A stretch of 64,000 nt of DNA from Spirochaetota bacterium (GCA_035477215.1 DATIKU010000015.1:1-64000); one strand, 5' to 3'; counted from the first letter of the stretch, positions 17,888 through 27,579 are shown. Notes: generated by a model from the letters alone, not told the origin. Program-made: numbers and translations.

Positions 17888-19693
17888 ATGAAAAGCAGAT
17901 TTCCCCTGTTAAAGCTTAGCCTGTCGCTCGAATTTTTCGCTTATTCGTTCCCCGTGGTGCTGCTTGCGTATTTTGTCGTAATCGGCGGGAATTATCTGGA
18001 TAATCTTACACCGTTTATGTTAAGCGCCGGAGCCGGTTCGGCCGCCGCGTTCCTGATTTTCAATATATTGCGATGGGCGGACATGGTGCCTGTTTTCAGG
18101 GCTCTGAGAAAACCACATGGGAGAACGACCGAGGATTTCGTAGAGTATAAAAAAAGGCTGCTGAGAAGGCCGATGAGGGAGGCGCTCGCGATACCGATGC
18201 GCTATTTTATTGGTGTCGGGGTTGCTTTGTTTTTCATGAACCATCTGGGAGTTTTAAACCGGCCCACCCTGTTTATCATGCCGATTGCCACCCTTATGGT
18301 CATTCCGGTAAACATGAGTCTCTTCTATTTTCAGACCGAGGTGGGCCTCGCGCCGTATCTCCAGGATCCCCGGTTATCAGGCGTTTCCATTCCCCCCGGG
18401 GGGTACTCGCCGCTCGGAACATTCATCCGGATACTGTGGGTCCTGGTGGCGGTCCTTCTTGTCCCTATGATAATCTTCACGACCTTTCTCTATATGATTA
18501 CGAACAACATGATTGTTCTGCATAACTTCTTTTTTCATATAGTTTTTATAAGTATTTTCCTGCTTGGGACAGTGCTTGTCAGCGCGTACTATTTCGCGAA
18601 ATCCACGAAGTTCAATCTCTCCGGCATAAAGGCCGCGCTCAACAGGATGGCGGAGGGACAGCTCAGCGTTCGTTTCGTGCCCATGACCTCGACCGACGAG
18701 GCGGGCGAGATGACGGTTGACATCAACAATCTCCAGGTGAAGCTTTTCGGTGTGATTCGGCGCATTCAGGAGTATTCCGATGAGATAATGTCCGCGATAG
18801 GCGAGGTTTCGGCCACCACCACATCGTTCGCGGATAACGCGCAGAACCAGGCGGCCTCCACCGAGGAAATAAGCAGTACCCTCGAGGAGGTCGGCGCCGG
18901 AATCGAAAACATCGCTGACAACTCTGCCAGCCAGAATGAAAGGCTGGCGGCGCTGCATCTCCTTATGGAAAAGCTTTCCGCCAGTCTTGAGATGGTCGGC
19001 GGTAAGCTCGAGGGATATCTCCGTATATCCAATTCAATAGCCTCGAGCGGAAAGGCGGGCGAGGTATCACTCAACAGAATGCGCGAGAGCATGTCCGCGA
19101 TAAATGACAGGTCGAAAGAGATGATCGCGGTAACCGGTATCATTAACGATATATCGGACAGGATAAACCTCCTTTCCCTCAACGCCGCCATCGAGGCGGC
19201 GCGCGCGGGCAACGCGGGAAGGGGATTCGCCGTCGTTGCGGACGAGATTTCGAAACTGGCCGACCAGACGTCTGTGAGCATCAATGAAATCGACCGGTTC
19301 ATCAAAAAAAACAACGAGGAGATTGAAGGAGGGATGGACGGTGTGAAACAGACGATATCCTCACTCGAAAATATCCTCGCGGGCGTACAATCGATAGGCG
19401 GTGGCATGAGCGAGCTGTCCGCGGTGATGAGAGAGCAGTTTGCGCTGAATGAAAAAGTCAATCAGTCCGCCGAAGACGTTCGAAAGCGATCCGAAGAGAT
19501 AAAGAGCTCGACCGATGAGCAAAGGACCGCTACCGGGGAAATAGTGAAGTCGGTCTCCAGTGTCAATATGCTTACGCAGTCCTATGCCACCGGCGCGGAG
19601 GAGATGCTGGCCACAGCGGAAAACACCGCGGCAATAGTCGAGAAGCTAAGGGAAGCGGTCGATTTTTTCTCTCTGGACGAGGGGCGGGCGTAG
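17888..19693 (+). CDS. methyl-accepting chemotaxis protein, six-TM type
   Basis: About 601 residues. The N-terminal 300 hold around six hydrophobic helices in two groups (17-30 kDa membrane part) with no large external loop. A HAMP linker ([20 protein letters not shown]) and the signalling coiled coil with [21 protein letters not shown] and [11 protein letters not shown] follow. The frame is open 65 codons upstream, but ATG 17888 has GGAGGGG five bases before it and starts the membrane part. A TTGACA at about 17819 is a possible -35. It is probably coupled to the flagellar chemotaxis array through CheW. Confidence 0.87.
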   Translation: MKSRFPLLKLSLSLEFFAYSFPVVLLAYFVVIGGNYLDNLTPFMLSAGAGSAAAFLIFNILRWADMVPVFRALRKPHGRTTEDFVEYKKRLLRRPMREALAIPMRYFIGVGVALFFMNHLGVLNRPTLFIMPIATLMVIPVNMSLFYFQTEVGLAPYLQDPRLSGVSIPPGGYSPLGTFIRILWVLVAVLLVPMIIFTTFLYMITNNMIVLHNFFFHIVFISIFLLGTVLVSAYYFAKSTKFNLSGIKAALNRMAEGQLSVRFVPMTSTDEAGEMTVDINNLQVKLFGVIRRIQEYSDEIMSAIGEVSATTTSFADNAQNQAASTEEISSTLEEVGAGIENIADNSASQNERLAALHLLMEKLSASLEMVGGKLEGYLRISNSIASSGKAGEVSLNRMRESMSAINDRSKEMIAVTGIINDISDRINLLSLNAAIEAARAGNAGRGFAVVADEISKLADQTSVSINEIDRFIKKNNEEIEGGMDGVKQTISSLENILAGVQSIGGGMSELSAVMREQFALNEKVNQSAEDVRKRSEEIKSSTDEQRTATGEIVKSVSSVNMLTQSYATGAEEMLATAENTAAIVEKLREAVDFFSLDEGRA

Positions 19694-19844
19694 GGCGGAG
19701 AGGGCGGGCGCCGGAGATCATCGCATTTTACTTTTTCCGGTATAGTTCATCGATCTCCGGTTTCACCTTCAGAAACATGTTTATTTCGAAGAGCAATCGT
19801 TTGCGGTTTGTACGATTCGAGATTGCCGCGTGAAAGAGGTAATC

Positions 19845-21164
19845 ATGGTGAAAAGAAAGAAAATCATGGCAGCCGCGGGTTGCGCTGTCCTGGCGCTTTC
19901 GCTCGTCATCCTGTTGTCCAGACCCGGCGACAGGGGCGGCGGCTATAACGGGTATTATGCCGCGATGAACAATGCGTTGAAAGATTCCGGCACGGCCCAA
20001 CCGGCGATAGTGCTCGATCTCGACCGGGTCGATTCGAATATCGCCAGGGTGCTGAAGGTCATCGCGCCGCCGCTGGAGTACCGGATCGTCACCAAGTCGC
20101 TCCCATCTCCGGACCTTCTCATATACGTCATGCAAAAAGCCCGTACGAAAAAGCTCATGCCCTTCCATCTTTCGCATATGCGTGCAATCCTCGAAGCGGT
20201 CGGGCCAGGCCTCGACATGCTTCCCGGCAGGCCGTTTCCCGTGGCGGCCCTTGCCGGTTTCTACGATTCCCTGCCGCCGTCTCTGAAAAAGGAGGCGCTC
20301 AAGTCCGTGCAGTGGCTGGTCGATTCGCAGGAACGGCTGGGCGAGTACCGTGCCTTCGCGGAGCGTCGCGGTATTGCGCTTCGCATAAACCTGGAGATAG
20401 ACGTGGGGCTTCACCGGGGAGGCGCACGATCCAACGAAGAGCTCGGCCGGATGCTGCAAATCATTGCGGACAGTTCGGGACGGCTCGTCTTTTCTGGATT
20501 AATGGGCTATGACGGACACGTAGCGCATGTGCCGCTGTATATCGGGTCGAAGGAAAGGGCGATCCGGAAGGAATTTGCGAAGTCGATGGCGCGCTACGAA
20601 GAGTTCGTACAATACGGGCGAAAGGCCTATCCGGCGCTTTTCAGGGAAGACCTGACCTTCAACAGCGGCGGCAGTAAGACCTGTGCGCTGTATAACCGAA
20701 CGCTTCCGGTCAACGACATCGCGGCCGGTTCGTGCCTTGTGATGCCATCGACATTCGATGTGTTCACACTCGCCGAGCACCTCCCGGCGCTTTTTATCGC
20801 GGCGCCCGTTCTCAAGATACTCGACGGTTACGGCGTGCCGTTCATCGAGTCGTTTCATTCACTTGTAGAATGGTGGGATCCCAATAAGGCCGTTACTTTA
20901 TATGTCAGCGGCGGGGGCTGGTCCGAGAGGATTCTCGCCCCTGCCGGTATTTCGGTGAACGCGCTCACCGCGAGCCCTCCGAACGAAAATATGCTTCCAA
21001 ATCAGAGTATGCTGAACGGTTCGAAGAGGGTCGCCATTAAGACAGGGGACCATGTTTTTTATCATCCCCTTCAAGGGGATGCGGTCATGCAGTTCGACGA
21101 GATATACGTAATCAGAAACGGAAAAATAACCGCGGTCTGGAAGCCGTTCACTGCCAGGCTTTAA
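19845..21164 (+). CDS. membrane-anchored PLP protein, alanine-racemase/D-threonine-aldolase fold
   Basis: A 439-residue protein. An N-terminal anchor (residues 2-24, basic then hydrophobic) precedes a fold-type III PLP barrel. Lys84 in YRIVTKSLPSP is the expected PLP lysine. LRINLEIDVGLHRGG, GLMGYDGHVAH and FNSGGSKTC match D-threonine aldolase/D-serine dehydratase relatives (DSD1 type). A C-terminal beta domain contains HPLQGDAVMQFDE, close to the metal-binding H-x-D region of that family. The anchor implies activity outside the cytoplasm, which is unusual for a PLP enzyme. AGAGG before ATG 19845 decides the start over a GTG five codons earlier. Confidence 0.7.
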   Translation: MVKRKKIMAAAGCAVLALSLVILLSRPGDRGGGYNGYYAAMNNALKDSGTAQPAIVLDLDRVDSNIARVLKVIAPPLEYRIVTKSLPSPDLLIYVMQKARTKKLMPFHLSHMRAILEAVGPGLDMLPGRPFPVAALAGFYDSLPPSLKKEALKSVQWLVDSQERLGEYRAFAERRGIALRINLEIDVGLHRGGARSNEELGRMLQIIADSSGRLVFSGLMGYDGHVAHVPLYIGSKERAIRKEFAKSMARYEEFVQYGRKAYPALFREDLTFNSGGSKTCALYNRTLPVNDIAAGSCLVMPSTFDVFTLAEHLPALFIAAPVLKILDGYGVPFIESFHSLVEWWDPNKAVTLYVSGGGWSERILAPAGISVNALTASPPNENMLPNQSMLNGSKRVAIKTGDHVFYHPLQGDAVMQFDEIYVIRNGKITAVWKPFTARL

Positions 21165-21187
21165 TAAGGCTTTCAACAGGTAAGCGC

Positions 21188-22387
21188 TCATTTACCGGTA
21201 AGCTCGAGGTAGCCGTGCCTCAGATCGGTACCGCTCGCGAACATCCACGCCGTCCAGCCTGAGGCGGAGGCGGTTTTTACGTCCGCTCCTTTTTTTAGAA
21301 GATACTCCATTGCGCCCGGCGCCAACCCGAAGATCGAATACATGAGCGGCGTTCGGCCGTCGGGGTCGCGCGCGTCGATCGCGGCGCCGTCGCGAATAAG
21401 GCGTTCGAGCATTTCGGTATTGTTGAAATACCCGGCGATCATCAGGGCGGTCCGCCCGTCGGCGTCGACGAAGCCGGCTTTTGCATTGCGCAGTATTTCT
21501 CCGGCGGCCTCCGCGTTTTTATATCGTGCGAGGACGCCGATCCTGGCGGACCATTCCTCCATCACGGGCCGGTATATCATTTGTTTATGCCGCGGCAGGG
21601 TCGAAATGTGTTTCAGCATCGATTTAATGATTTCGCGAGCCATTTTGTCCGATAGCGACGGTGCGATTCTCCTCAGGGCGGCGCGGCAATAGTATGAGTC
21701 TTCCCGCTGCTCGACGAGTATTCTCACGCAGTCCCTTTCAGTCAAAGCGGAAAAGTCGGTCGGAAGGGGGAGCTGCCATGCATCCTCATCGATCCCCGCA
21801 AGCTGATACCGTACGCGTGATGACGGGATGATGCCGTCTCCGGCGCTTGAACTGGCGCCGGTCTTTGGAAACAGTCGCCCGATCAATTCGTCCTTTTCGG
21901 GTCCGGACACCTCCCGTGCCGATCCCCTATCGCGGTTGAACTCGAAGAGATCGTGCATCATTTCCGCGCCGGCGTCGCTCCATCCCGTATGATAGAGCGC
22001 GTATACGGCCGACCCTTTCACCGCCCATCGCGCCCCCCTGACCGATCCGCGCCCTTTGCGGGACGAGGTGGGCCTGAGCGCGGCCAGTCGGACCGGCTTT
22101 TTCCCTGTCATATCGAAGGCGTAGATGTGTACCGCGTCGTAATAGATCTTTCCCGGAGTGTACATAAACATGGGTATAATCGTGCTTCCGGGTTCGGAGA
22201 GCACGTAATCGCACAGGAAGTAGATGGAGTCGCCGGACCGCACTCCGTCGGAGATTTCTTTGCGGGTCGCTATTTCCTTTGCATGAAGCATTTCGAACGG
22301 TGCGCATGCCGATATGATGAGTGCTATGACAAGAATTGCCGCGTTATCGCGACCGCGGCGCTTTGACTCGGGTATACGCTTCTTCAT
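21188..22387 (-). CDS. ankyrin-repeat lipoprotein
   Basis: 399 residues. A basic N-terminus and a hydrophobic stretch end in LIISAC, a lipobox-like site near residue 27. The middle has no recognised domain. The last 110 residues hold about three ankyrin repeats (DADGRTALMIAGYFNNTEML, DPDGRTPLMYSIFGLAPGAM, and a final partial one). It is probably anchored in the outer or inner membrane and displays a protein-binding surface. It is transcribed towards the PLP gene, with stops 24 bases apart and no hairpin. The ribosome binding site is weak. Confidence 0.7.
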   Translation of the reverse strand: MKKRIPESKRRGRDNAAILVIALIISACAPFEMLHAKEIATRKEISDGVRSGDSIYFLCDYVLSEPGSTIIPMFMYTPGKIYYDAVHIYAFDMTGKKPVRLAALRPTSSRKGRGSVRGARWAVKGSAVYALYHTGWSDAGAEMMHDLFEFNRDRGSAREVSGPEKDELIGRLFPKTGASSSAGDGIIPSSRVRYQLAGIDEDAWQLPLPTDFSALTERDCVRILVEQREDSYYCRAALRRIAPSLSDKMAREIIKSMLKHISTLPRHKQMIYRPVMEEWSARIGVLARYKNAEAAGEILRNAKAGFVDADGRTALMIAGYFNNTEMLERLIRDGAAIDARDPDGRTPLMYSIFGLAPGAMEYLLKKGADVKTASASGWTAWMFASGTDLRHGYLELTGK

Positions 22388-22499
22388 TTCAGGGCCAACG
22401 GTTAGTGCGAAAAGTCCGATTGCACATCCTCATTGAATTAGAACATGGCATGGTCCCGGTGTCAACAGTTAAAGCCACCCGTGGTTCCGTTGAAAATGC

Positions 22500-22531
22500 T
22501 TGACAAAAATCACCCGCCGGAAATGTATAAT
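22500..22531 (+). promoter_or_regulatory. promoter of the tRNA-Gln gene
   Basis: Perfect TTGACA and TATAAT, but with a 20-base spacer instead of 17. The expected start of transcription is within about one base of the tRNA 5' end. Confidence 0.55.
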
Positions 22532-22538
22532 ACATCAT

Positions 22539-22611
22539 TGCCCGGTGGTGTAACTGGCAACACGTCTGGCTCTGGACCAGAAATGTCTAGGTTCGAACCC
22601 TAGCCGGGCAG
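22539..22611 (+). tRNA. tRNA-Gln (anticodon CUG)
   Basis: A complete cloverleaf: acceptor TGCCCGG/CCGGGCA, D arm, anticodon stem TCTGG/CCAGA with loop CTCTGGA (anticodon CTG, reading CAG), and T arm CTAGG-TTCGAAC-CCTAG. The discriminator is G. CCA is not encoded (GCAT follows), so it must be added. It has its own promoter and terminator. Confidence 0.95.
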
Positions 22612-22619
22612 CATGAGGG

Positions 22620-22643
22620 CCCCGTTTATCGACGGGGTTTTTT
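22620..22643 (+). terminator. rho-independent terminator after tRNA-Gln
   Basis: Stem CCCCGT/ACGGGG, a six-base loop, then TTTTTT. Confidence 0.9.
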
Positions 22644-23012
22644 GTTTTATAAGTATTGCCGGAGCAACGAGGTCAGCGGGACGCGCGCGCACGGAGAATG
22701 ATGGCGCGCACGAGGCGACCGAAGATCATCCAACGATCACTCCGGATCGTTCCCCTCGAGCGCCGTAACGAGTGATTCCGGCACGAGCGTATCGCGCCTT
22801 ACAACCTCCGCGCTGGCGGAGCGGCCAGGCAGCTTGCGCGGGTTGCGTTATTCATGTCATTCGTCTATCCAGGGTCGTTGTGGAAATCCTGAAATATTAT
22901 TATGGAAAAATTCGAATGAAAGTGCATCATATTGTGGTATAATGTGTTGCACAGGGTGAATATTCAGGGACATCTTGATGCATGGCGCAAGTATTTTAAC
23001 AGGGAGCATCAC
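22644..23012. other. intergenic region before the third chemoreceptor
   Basis: Nothing gene-like was found on either strand. The last 100 bases become AT-rich, as expected for a promoter, without a clear -35/-10 pair. Confidence 0.4.
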
Positions 23013-24596
23013 ATGGGAGCGAAATCAGGCGGTTTCTTTTTGGGAAGGTACGTAGACAAAAGTTATCACGTTCAGCAGAAGGCACGGGTGATAATCATCA
23101 TCTACTTCGCGCTTGTCATCACCCTCACTGCGCTGGCGTATTCGATCGCCGTGATCCAGGGCAGAGGCGTGGATGTCTCGGTTATCGCGATTATCATCGT
23201 ACAGGTAATATTATTGTGTGCGCTAATTATGACGAAGCGCGGCTACAGCAACGTCGCGTCCCATTTCATGCTGGTACCCATGGTGGCCAGCGTCTGGTTC
23301 GTTTGTTATGCGTCGGTCGGCACCCGGGAACTTATTGGCGCGATCGATACTATCATGTATGTCTTTCCTATCATCGCCATCGTCACCATAATAACGGATC
23401 GGGCTTCTGTGGTCGTTTATACCGGGGGCAATATCGTGATTCACGTGCTGCTCAATGTCTACTGGATGAACAACGGACTGTTGACGCGCGAACAGGCGGT
23501 CGACCTGATCCAGGACGGAGTGCTGGCGATGTTGATGCTCGGTGTCGCCTGTTACACCTTCCTCAATATGAGCATAAAGGCGCACGCGCTCGTTGTGATG
23601 TCCGGAAAGGAAACCGAGCGTAATGCCGAAAAGATAAGGAGCATCCTACAGCAGACATCCGGAGTCGCCACACGCCTGGCGGCGTCCACCGAGGAAATGG
23701 CGGTGACGACCGCGTCGTTTTCCAACAACGCACAGACGCAGGCGGCCTCGATTGAGGAGATAACCTCAACGGTGGAAGAGGTGACGGCAAGCGGCGAGGG
23801 CGTTTATTCAATGGCCCGGCGCCAGGCCGGCCTGGCGGACAAAGCGAAGGGCGACATGGAAGGCCTTTACCAGATAGCCTCGCTGTCGGGGGAGAAGATG
23901 AAGGACGCGCTCGGCATACGCGATCTCCTCAACGGAATGGTCGAGAAGTCGCGCAATGATATTCAGAATACGCTGTCAATGATGTCGACGGCGACCTCAA
24001 AATTCCAGGGGGTAAAGGAGACGGTTGGAATCATCGAGGACATCTCCGACCAGATTAACCTCCTCTCGCTCAACGCGGCGATCGAGGCCGCCAGGGCAGG
24101 GGAGCACGGTCGGGGATTCGCCGTCGTGGCCGATGAGATAGGTAAACTGGCCGACAACACGTCCAACAATCTTAAATCGATAAACATGATGTATGCCTCC
24201 AGCAGCGAGGAGATCGGAAAGGCGTATCGACAGCTCGAGGTGTTCATCGCCTCCCTCAATGGCGTCATCGAGCAGATCGCCGAGTTCAGCAAGAGGATCG
24301 ATGTGGTGGTCGAGCTGACCCGGCAGGACCTTGCGCTCAACAGGACGGTGAGCGGTTCGATCGAAGATGTTCTCGGTGAGTCCGGCAGTATCGTTACCGC
24401 GTCCGGCGAGCAGAAATCGGCGCTTGAGGAGATTTCAAAAGGCATTTCATCGATCAACCAGATCACCCAGGAAATGGCGCTTGGATCGCAGGAACTCTCA
24501 GATACTGCGCGCGAACTGGCCGTTTCGGCGCAGGAGCTCATGGGACTCTCCGGCGTTGTCAGTGAATCCCCTGAAACCCCGATGTCAGAGGTATGA
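23013..24596 (+). CDS. methyl-accepting chemotaxis protein without HAMP domain
   Basis: 527 residues. Residues about 25-190 contain six hydrophobic helices with short loops. The protein then passes straight into a coiled coil ([19 protein letters not shown]) with no recognisable HAMP, and ends with the signalling hairpin [21 protein letters not shown] and [14 protein letters not shown]. Both flanks carry ASTEEM/ASIEEI-type segments that may be methylation sites. ATG 23013 has AGGGAG six bases upstream; the longer TTG-initiated frame lacks a site. It is the third chemoreceptor in 15 kb, each with a different membrane part, which suggests divergent sensing of membrane-linked signals. Confidence 0.87.
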   Translation: MGAKSGGFFLGRYVDKSYHVQQKARVIIIIYFALVITLTALAYSIAVIQGRGVDVSVIAIIIVQVILLCALIMTKRGYSNVASHFMLVPMVASVWFVCYASVGTRELIGAIDTIMYVFPIIAIVTIITDRASVVVYTGGNIVIHVLLNVYWMNNGLLTREQAVDLIQDGVLAMLMLGVACYTFLNMSIKAHALVVMSGKETERNAEKIRSILQQTSGVATRLAASTEEMAVTTASFSNNAQTQAASIEEITSTVEEVTASGEGVYSMARRQAGLADKAKGDMEGLYQIASLSGEKMKDALGIRDLLNGMVEKSRNDIQNTLSMMSTATSKFQGVKETVGIIEDISDQINLLSLNAAIEAARAGEHGRGFAVVADEIGKLADNTSNNLKSINMMYASSSEEIGKAYRQLEVFIASLNGVIEQIAEFSKRIDVVVELTRQDLALNRTVSGSIEDVLGESGSIVTASGEQKSALEEISKGISSINQITQEMALGSQELSDTARELAVSAQELMGLSGVVSESPETPMSEV

Positions 24597-24612
24597 CCGC
24601 ACGATCTCTACG

Positions 24613-24957
24613 ATGAAAATTCCGAAAACTGAAATTACCGAATATATACACCGCGAGGCCGGGGAGGAGGTCGATTCTCCCGCCTGGCGGTACAGGTCAA
24701 TGGGAGAAATCCGTCTGCCGGTGTCCCGTGGAGAAGTTCTCTGTGTACTCGCGTTTTCGAAAACGGGGAGCGCGTGCTGCGGGGCGGGAGAGGTGCGCTA
24801 TTTCATGGTGCCCGGCCGCATCCTCACGTGGAAGAACGGATGCACCGCCGAGGGGCGGCCGACCAGCCGTGTAGAGGCGGTCATCGACGGGTGCGAGATG
24901 GATGAAATCAGATTCGCACTTGGGGCACGGTTTCCGGGTTGCCAGGTCTGTTTCTGA
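24613..24957 (+). CDS. small cysteine-containing protein, unknown
   Basis: 114 residues, no signal peptide, family not recognised. It has a CCGAG motif in the middle and ends GCQVCF just before a TGA. It starts 17 bases after the chemoreceptor stop, with only a weak upstream site (CTCTACG). The same frame continues past the TGA into the next short ORF, so the two may once have been one gene. The cysteines suggest metal or redox binding, but this is only a guess. Confidence 0.45.
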   Translation: MKIPKTEITEYIHREAGEEVDSPAWRYRSMGEIRLPVSRGEVLCVLAFSKTGSACCGAGEVRYFMVPGRILTWKNGCTAEGRPTSRVEAVIDGCEMDEIRFALGARFPGCQVCF

Positions 24958-25026
24958 CCGGTTGAAAAGGGAATGGGAGGAAGGGAGGCGCCGGGGATAT
25001 CCGGGGAGAGACATCCCGGGGCACGC

Positions 25027-25158
25027 ATGATCGTTTCCAGCCGCTATTCAAACGACTCGGTGCCGGCGAACTGGCGGCATTATGGTTTCAATGAGGTGCC
25101 TGTGAAGACATTCAGTTACGAAAACGTCGTCGAGGTGCTCAGAAAGCTGGTGATATAA
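25027..25158 (+). CDS. 43-residue ORF, possible 3' part of the preceding gene
   Basis: Starts MIVSSRYSND and ends VVEVLRKLVI. The composition is protein-like (PANWRHYGFNEVPVKTFSYE). It lies in the same frame as the preceding gene, beyond its TGA, and 20 bases before the SagB-type gene. No good ribosome binding site was found. It could be a real small protein, or the C-terminus of an interrupted gene. Confidence 0.35.
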   Translation: MIVSSRYSNDSVPANWRHYGFNEVPVKTFSYENVVEVLRKLVI

Positions 25159-25178
25159 TAATTCGAGGAGAATAAGCC

Positions 25179-25772
25179 ATGACGATCAAGCTTCCAGCGC
25201 CGGATCTCGCGGGTAAGATGACACTGGAACAGGTAATTCGAGCGAGAAGATCGGTCAGGAGTTACAGCGATTCGGTGTTGTCGATGGCGGCGCTTTCTCA
25301 GGTATTATGGGCAGCGCAGGGGGTCAGCGGTGGCGGGGGTCTACGGACGATCCCATCTGCCGGGGGATTGTACCCGCTTGAGATATACTGTGTGGCCGGT
25401 GCCGTCGATGGCCTGCCCGCCGGCGTATACCGATATGCAACGTTCGGCCACGAGCTTGTGCGTGTTGTCGGGGGAGAATCGCGCAAGTCGCTGACCGCGG
25501 CGGCGCTGGGACAGAAATCTGTGCTCAACGGCGCCGCGTCGATAATAATAGCCGCGGTGTTCGAGCGTTCCACCGGAAAATATTCCCGGCGCGGAATTCA
25601 GTACGCCACAATGGAAGCCGGGCACGCCGCTCAGAATATATGCCTGCAGGTTGTGGCGCTCGGACTGGGGACGGTCGTCATCGGCGCCTTTCAGGACGAC
25701 AAGGTAAAATATGCTGTCAGGATGCGCGAAAACGAGACACCGCTCTATATAATGCCGATCGGTGTGGTCTGA
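25179..25772 (+). CDS. SagB/ThcOx-type nitroreductase-fold oxidoreductase
   Basis: 197 residues of the FMN-dependent SagB family: RRSVRSYSD at the N-terminus (phosphate-binding arginines), PSAGGLYPLEIYCVAG, YATMEAGHAAQNICLQ and a C-terminal MPIGVV. The family oxidises azolines in thiazole/oxazole-modified peptides. Many stand-alone members reduce or oxidise other substrates. No cyclodehydratase (YcaO) or precursor peptide is seen nearby, so a RiPP role is not supported. GAGGAG precedes the ATG. It is followed after 8 bases by an Fe-S protein that may be its electron partner. Confidence 0.82.
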   Translation: MTIKLPAPDLAGKMTLEQVIRARRSVRSYSDSVLSMAALSQVLWAAQGVSGGGGLRTIPSAGGLYPLEIYCVAGAVDGLPAGVYRYATFGHELVRVVGGESRKSLTAAALGQKSVLNGAASIIIAAVFERSTGKYSRRGIQYATMEAGHAAQNICLQVVALGLGTVVIGAFQDDKVKYAVRMRENETPLYIMPIGVV

Positions 25773-25780
25773 AAGAACAT

Positions 25781-26407
25781 ATGCTCCAGTCGACGCGAAA
25801 GCTCCTTGGAAAACGCGGCTGGCGCCTTGACCGCGCGGCGCATAATCACCTTTATTTTGTATATTACCACCCCTACGTCAGGACGCTGTATCATCTCTTT
25901 CGAATCCCGGCGGCCCGCTTGGCGTGGATGCGGCCCATAAGAATAATTATCGGGATGGCATTCGATCGATACCACGCCAAGTTTTTATCCGGAAGCGATG
26001 CGCGAAAGATCCTTACGCTCAATGAGGATTTAAGGACCTGGGTGGAGCGCCTGGGAAAAAAATACAATGCCGGGAAGATTTTTCAGGAGGAGGCGCTTTC
26101 AATCGTCGAAAGGTTCAGGGGTATGGGTTATGTAACGCAGGCCTTCTTCAAGGTGGCGACCGGCGGCTCGACCGGCGCCGTCTGCAACTGTCATCCGGAC
26201 ACCTGTGTGAGTCTGAAGGCGACTGGTTCCCCGTGCCGGTTCGAACCCGGCCTCTCGATGGCGGCCGATGCCGGATACGGGGCGAGCCGCATTGCGGCGA
26301 AGTGCAGGTTATGCGGAGGGTGCGCAAAGGTCTGCCGTTTCGGGGCGATTCGTAATCCGCGAAACCTTGTTGAAATAGCGGACTCGGGCAAGAGGAAAGA
26401 CCTGTAA
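25781..26407 (+). CDS. Fe-S cluster protein (ferredoxin-like C-terminus)
   Basis: 208 residues. The N-terminal half is basic and aromatic-rich with one amphipathic or membrane-associating stretch (RLAWMRPIRIIIGMAF). The C-terminal third has two Cys groups: CNCHPDTC with a later SPC, and CRLCGGCAKVCRFGAI, a near-classic 4Fe-4S ferredoxin motif. It probably carries one or two clusters and passes electrons to or from the SagB-type enzyme encoded just upstream. Its stop overlaps the start of the methyltransferase gene (TAATG), so the three genes look translationally linked. The specific role is unknown. Confidence 0.7.
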   Translation: MLQSTRKLLGKRGWRLDRAAHNHLYFVYYHPYVRTLYHLFRIPAARLAWMRPIRIIIGMAFDRYHAKFLSGSDARKILTLNEDLRTWVERLGKKYNAGKIFQEEALSIVERFRGMGYVTQAFFKVATGGSTGAVCNCHPDTCVSLKATGSPCRFEPGLSMAADAGYGASRIAAKCRLCGGCAKVCRFGAIRNPRNLVEIADSGKRKDL

Positions 26408-27579
26408 TGGAGACCTTTACACTGGTGGCGGTTTGCGCCTTCGGTCTCGAATCGGTGGTGGCGGGTGAATTGAGGGGCCTGGGATACGCCGATCTTAAAA
26501 CCGGGGACGGACGGGTATATTTCAGGGGAGACGAGCGGGACATCGTCCGGTGCAATCTGTGGCTGAGATCGGCCGATCGGGTCCAGATACGCATGGCGGA
26601 ATTCGACGCCGCCGATTTCGGCGCGCTTTTCGATGGGGCGTATTTGATCGAATGGGAGAGACTCATCCCCGAGAACGGCAAAATGCACATCGAGGCGCGA
26701 TCGGTCAAATCAAAGCTCTCGAGCCTGCCGGCCTGCCAATCCATCATAAAGAAGGCGGTGGTAAAGGCGATGTCGAGAAAATACCGGCGCGAACGTTTCG
26801 AGGAGGACGGTCCGGTTTTCACGATCGAACTTTCCCTTTCATCCGACCGGGCCATTATTACGCTCGACACCAGCGGCCACGGGCTTAACAAGCGGGGATA
26901 CCGCAAGGGCAAAGGGGAGGCCCCCCTGCGCGAAACACTGGCCGCGGCGCTGGTCCTGCTTAGCCGCTGGGACGTATCGCGACCCTTCGCGGATCCGCTG
27001 TGCGGTTCGGGGACCATTCCCATCGAGGCTGCCCTCATCGGCGCCAATATCGCGCCGGGGCTGGGGCGCGAGTTCGCGTCGGAGCGCTGGCCCTTCATGG
27101 AGAAAAACATGTGGGCCGAGGCGCGCGAAGAGGCGCGTGCGTCGATTCGCAGGGCGGATTTTTCAATATACGCATCGGACATCGATACCGGCGTATTCAG
27201 GAAGGCCCGCGAGAACGCCGAAGCCGCGGGCGTGGCGGAGCGGATCATTTTCGAAAAGAAAAAACTGGAGGAGTTCAGCTCCAAAAAACCATACGGCTGT
27301 ATCGTCTGCAATCCCCCGTATGGCGAACGCATAGGAGAAGACGATGAGGTCGCGGCGCTCTACCGGCGGATGGGCCGGGTTTTCGGCGCTCTCGACTCGT
27401 GGTCGGTCTTCGTCCTTACCGCGCACCCCGATTTCGAAAAATACTACGGACGAAAGGCTGACAAAAACCGGAAGCTCTACAACGCGAAGATCAAATGTTA
27501 CCTCCATCAGTATTTCGGTCCGCTCCCTCGTATAAACGACTCCAGGAGGGGAAACGATCGGGACACACTCGACGCATGA
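26407..27579 (+). CDS. THUMP-domain 23S rRNA (guanine-N2) methyltransferase, RlmL type
   Basis: 390 residues. An N-terminal ferredoxin-like/THUMP region (residues 1-160) is followed by a Rossmann methyltransferase with DPLCGSGTIPIEAALIGANI (SAM site) and the catalytic NPPYGERIGED, typical of N2-guanine or N6-adenine RNA methylases of the RlmL/YpsC group. The RlmK half found in E. coli RlmKL is absent, as in most bacteria. It acts on large-subunit rRNA in the cytoplasm. It overlaps the Fe-S gene by one base. Confidence 0.9.
   Translation: METFTLVAVCAFGLESVVAGELRGLGYADLKTGDGRVYFRGDERDIVRCNLWLRSADRVQIRMAEFDAADFGALFDGAYLIEWERLIPENGKMHIEARSVKSKLSSLPACQSIIKKAVVKAMSRKYRRERFEEDGPVFTIELSLSSDRAIITLDTSGHGLNKRGYRKGKGEAPLRETLAAALVLLSRWDVSRPFADPLCGSGTIPIEAALIGANIAPGLGREFASERWPFMEKNMWAEAREEARASIRRADFSIYASDIDTGVFRKARENAEAAGVAERIIFEKKKLEEFSSKKPYGCIVCNPPYGERIGEDDEVAALYRRMGRVFGALDSWSVFVLTAHPDFEKYYGRKADKNRKLYNAKIKCYLHQYFGPLPRINDSRRGNDRDTLDA

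Noticed and set aside
24955-24957. TGA as selenocysteine codon
   Set aside because: The context (CVCF-type end) does not match known selenoproteins, and the downstream fold is not a convincing SECIS element.
25179-26407. RiPP (thiazole/oxazole peptide) cluster around the SagB-type gene
   Set aside because: No YcaO cyclodehydratase, precursor peptide or transporter is near.
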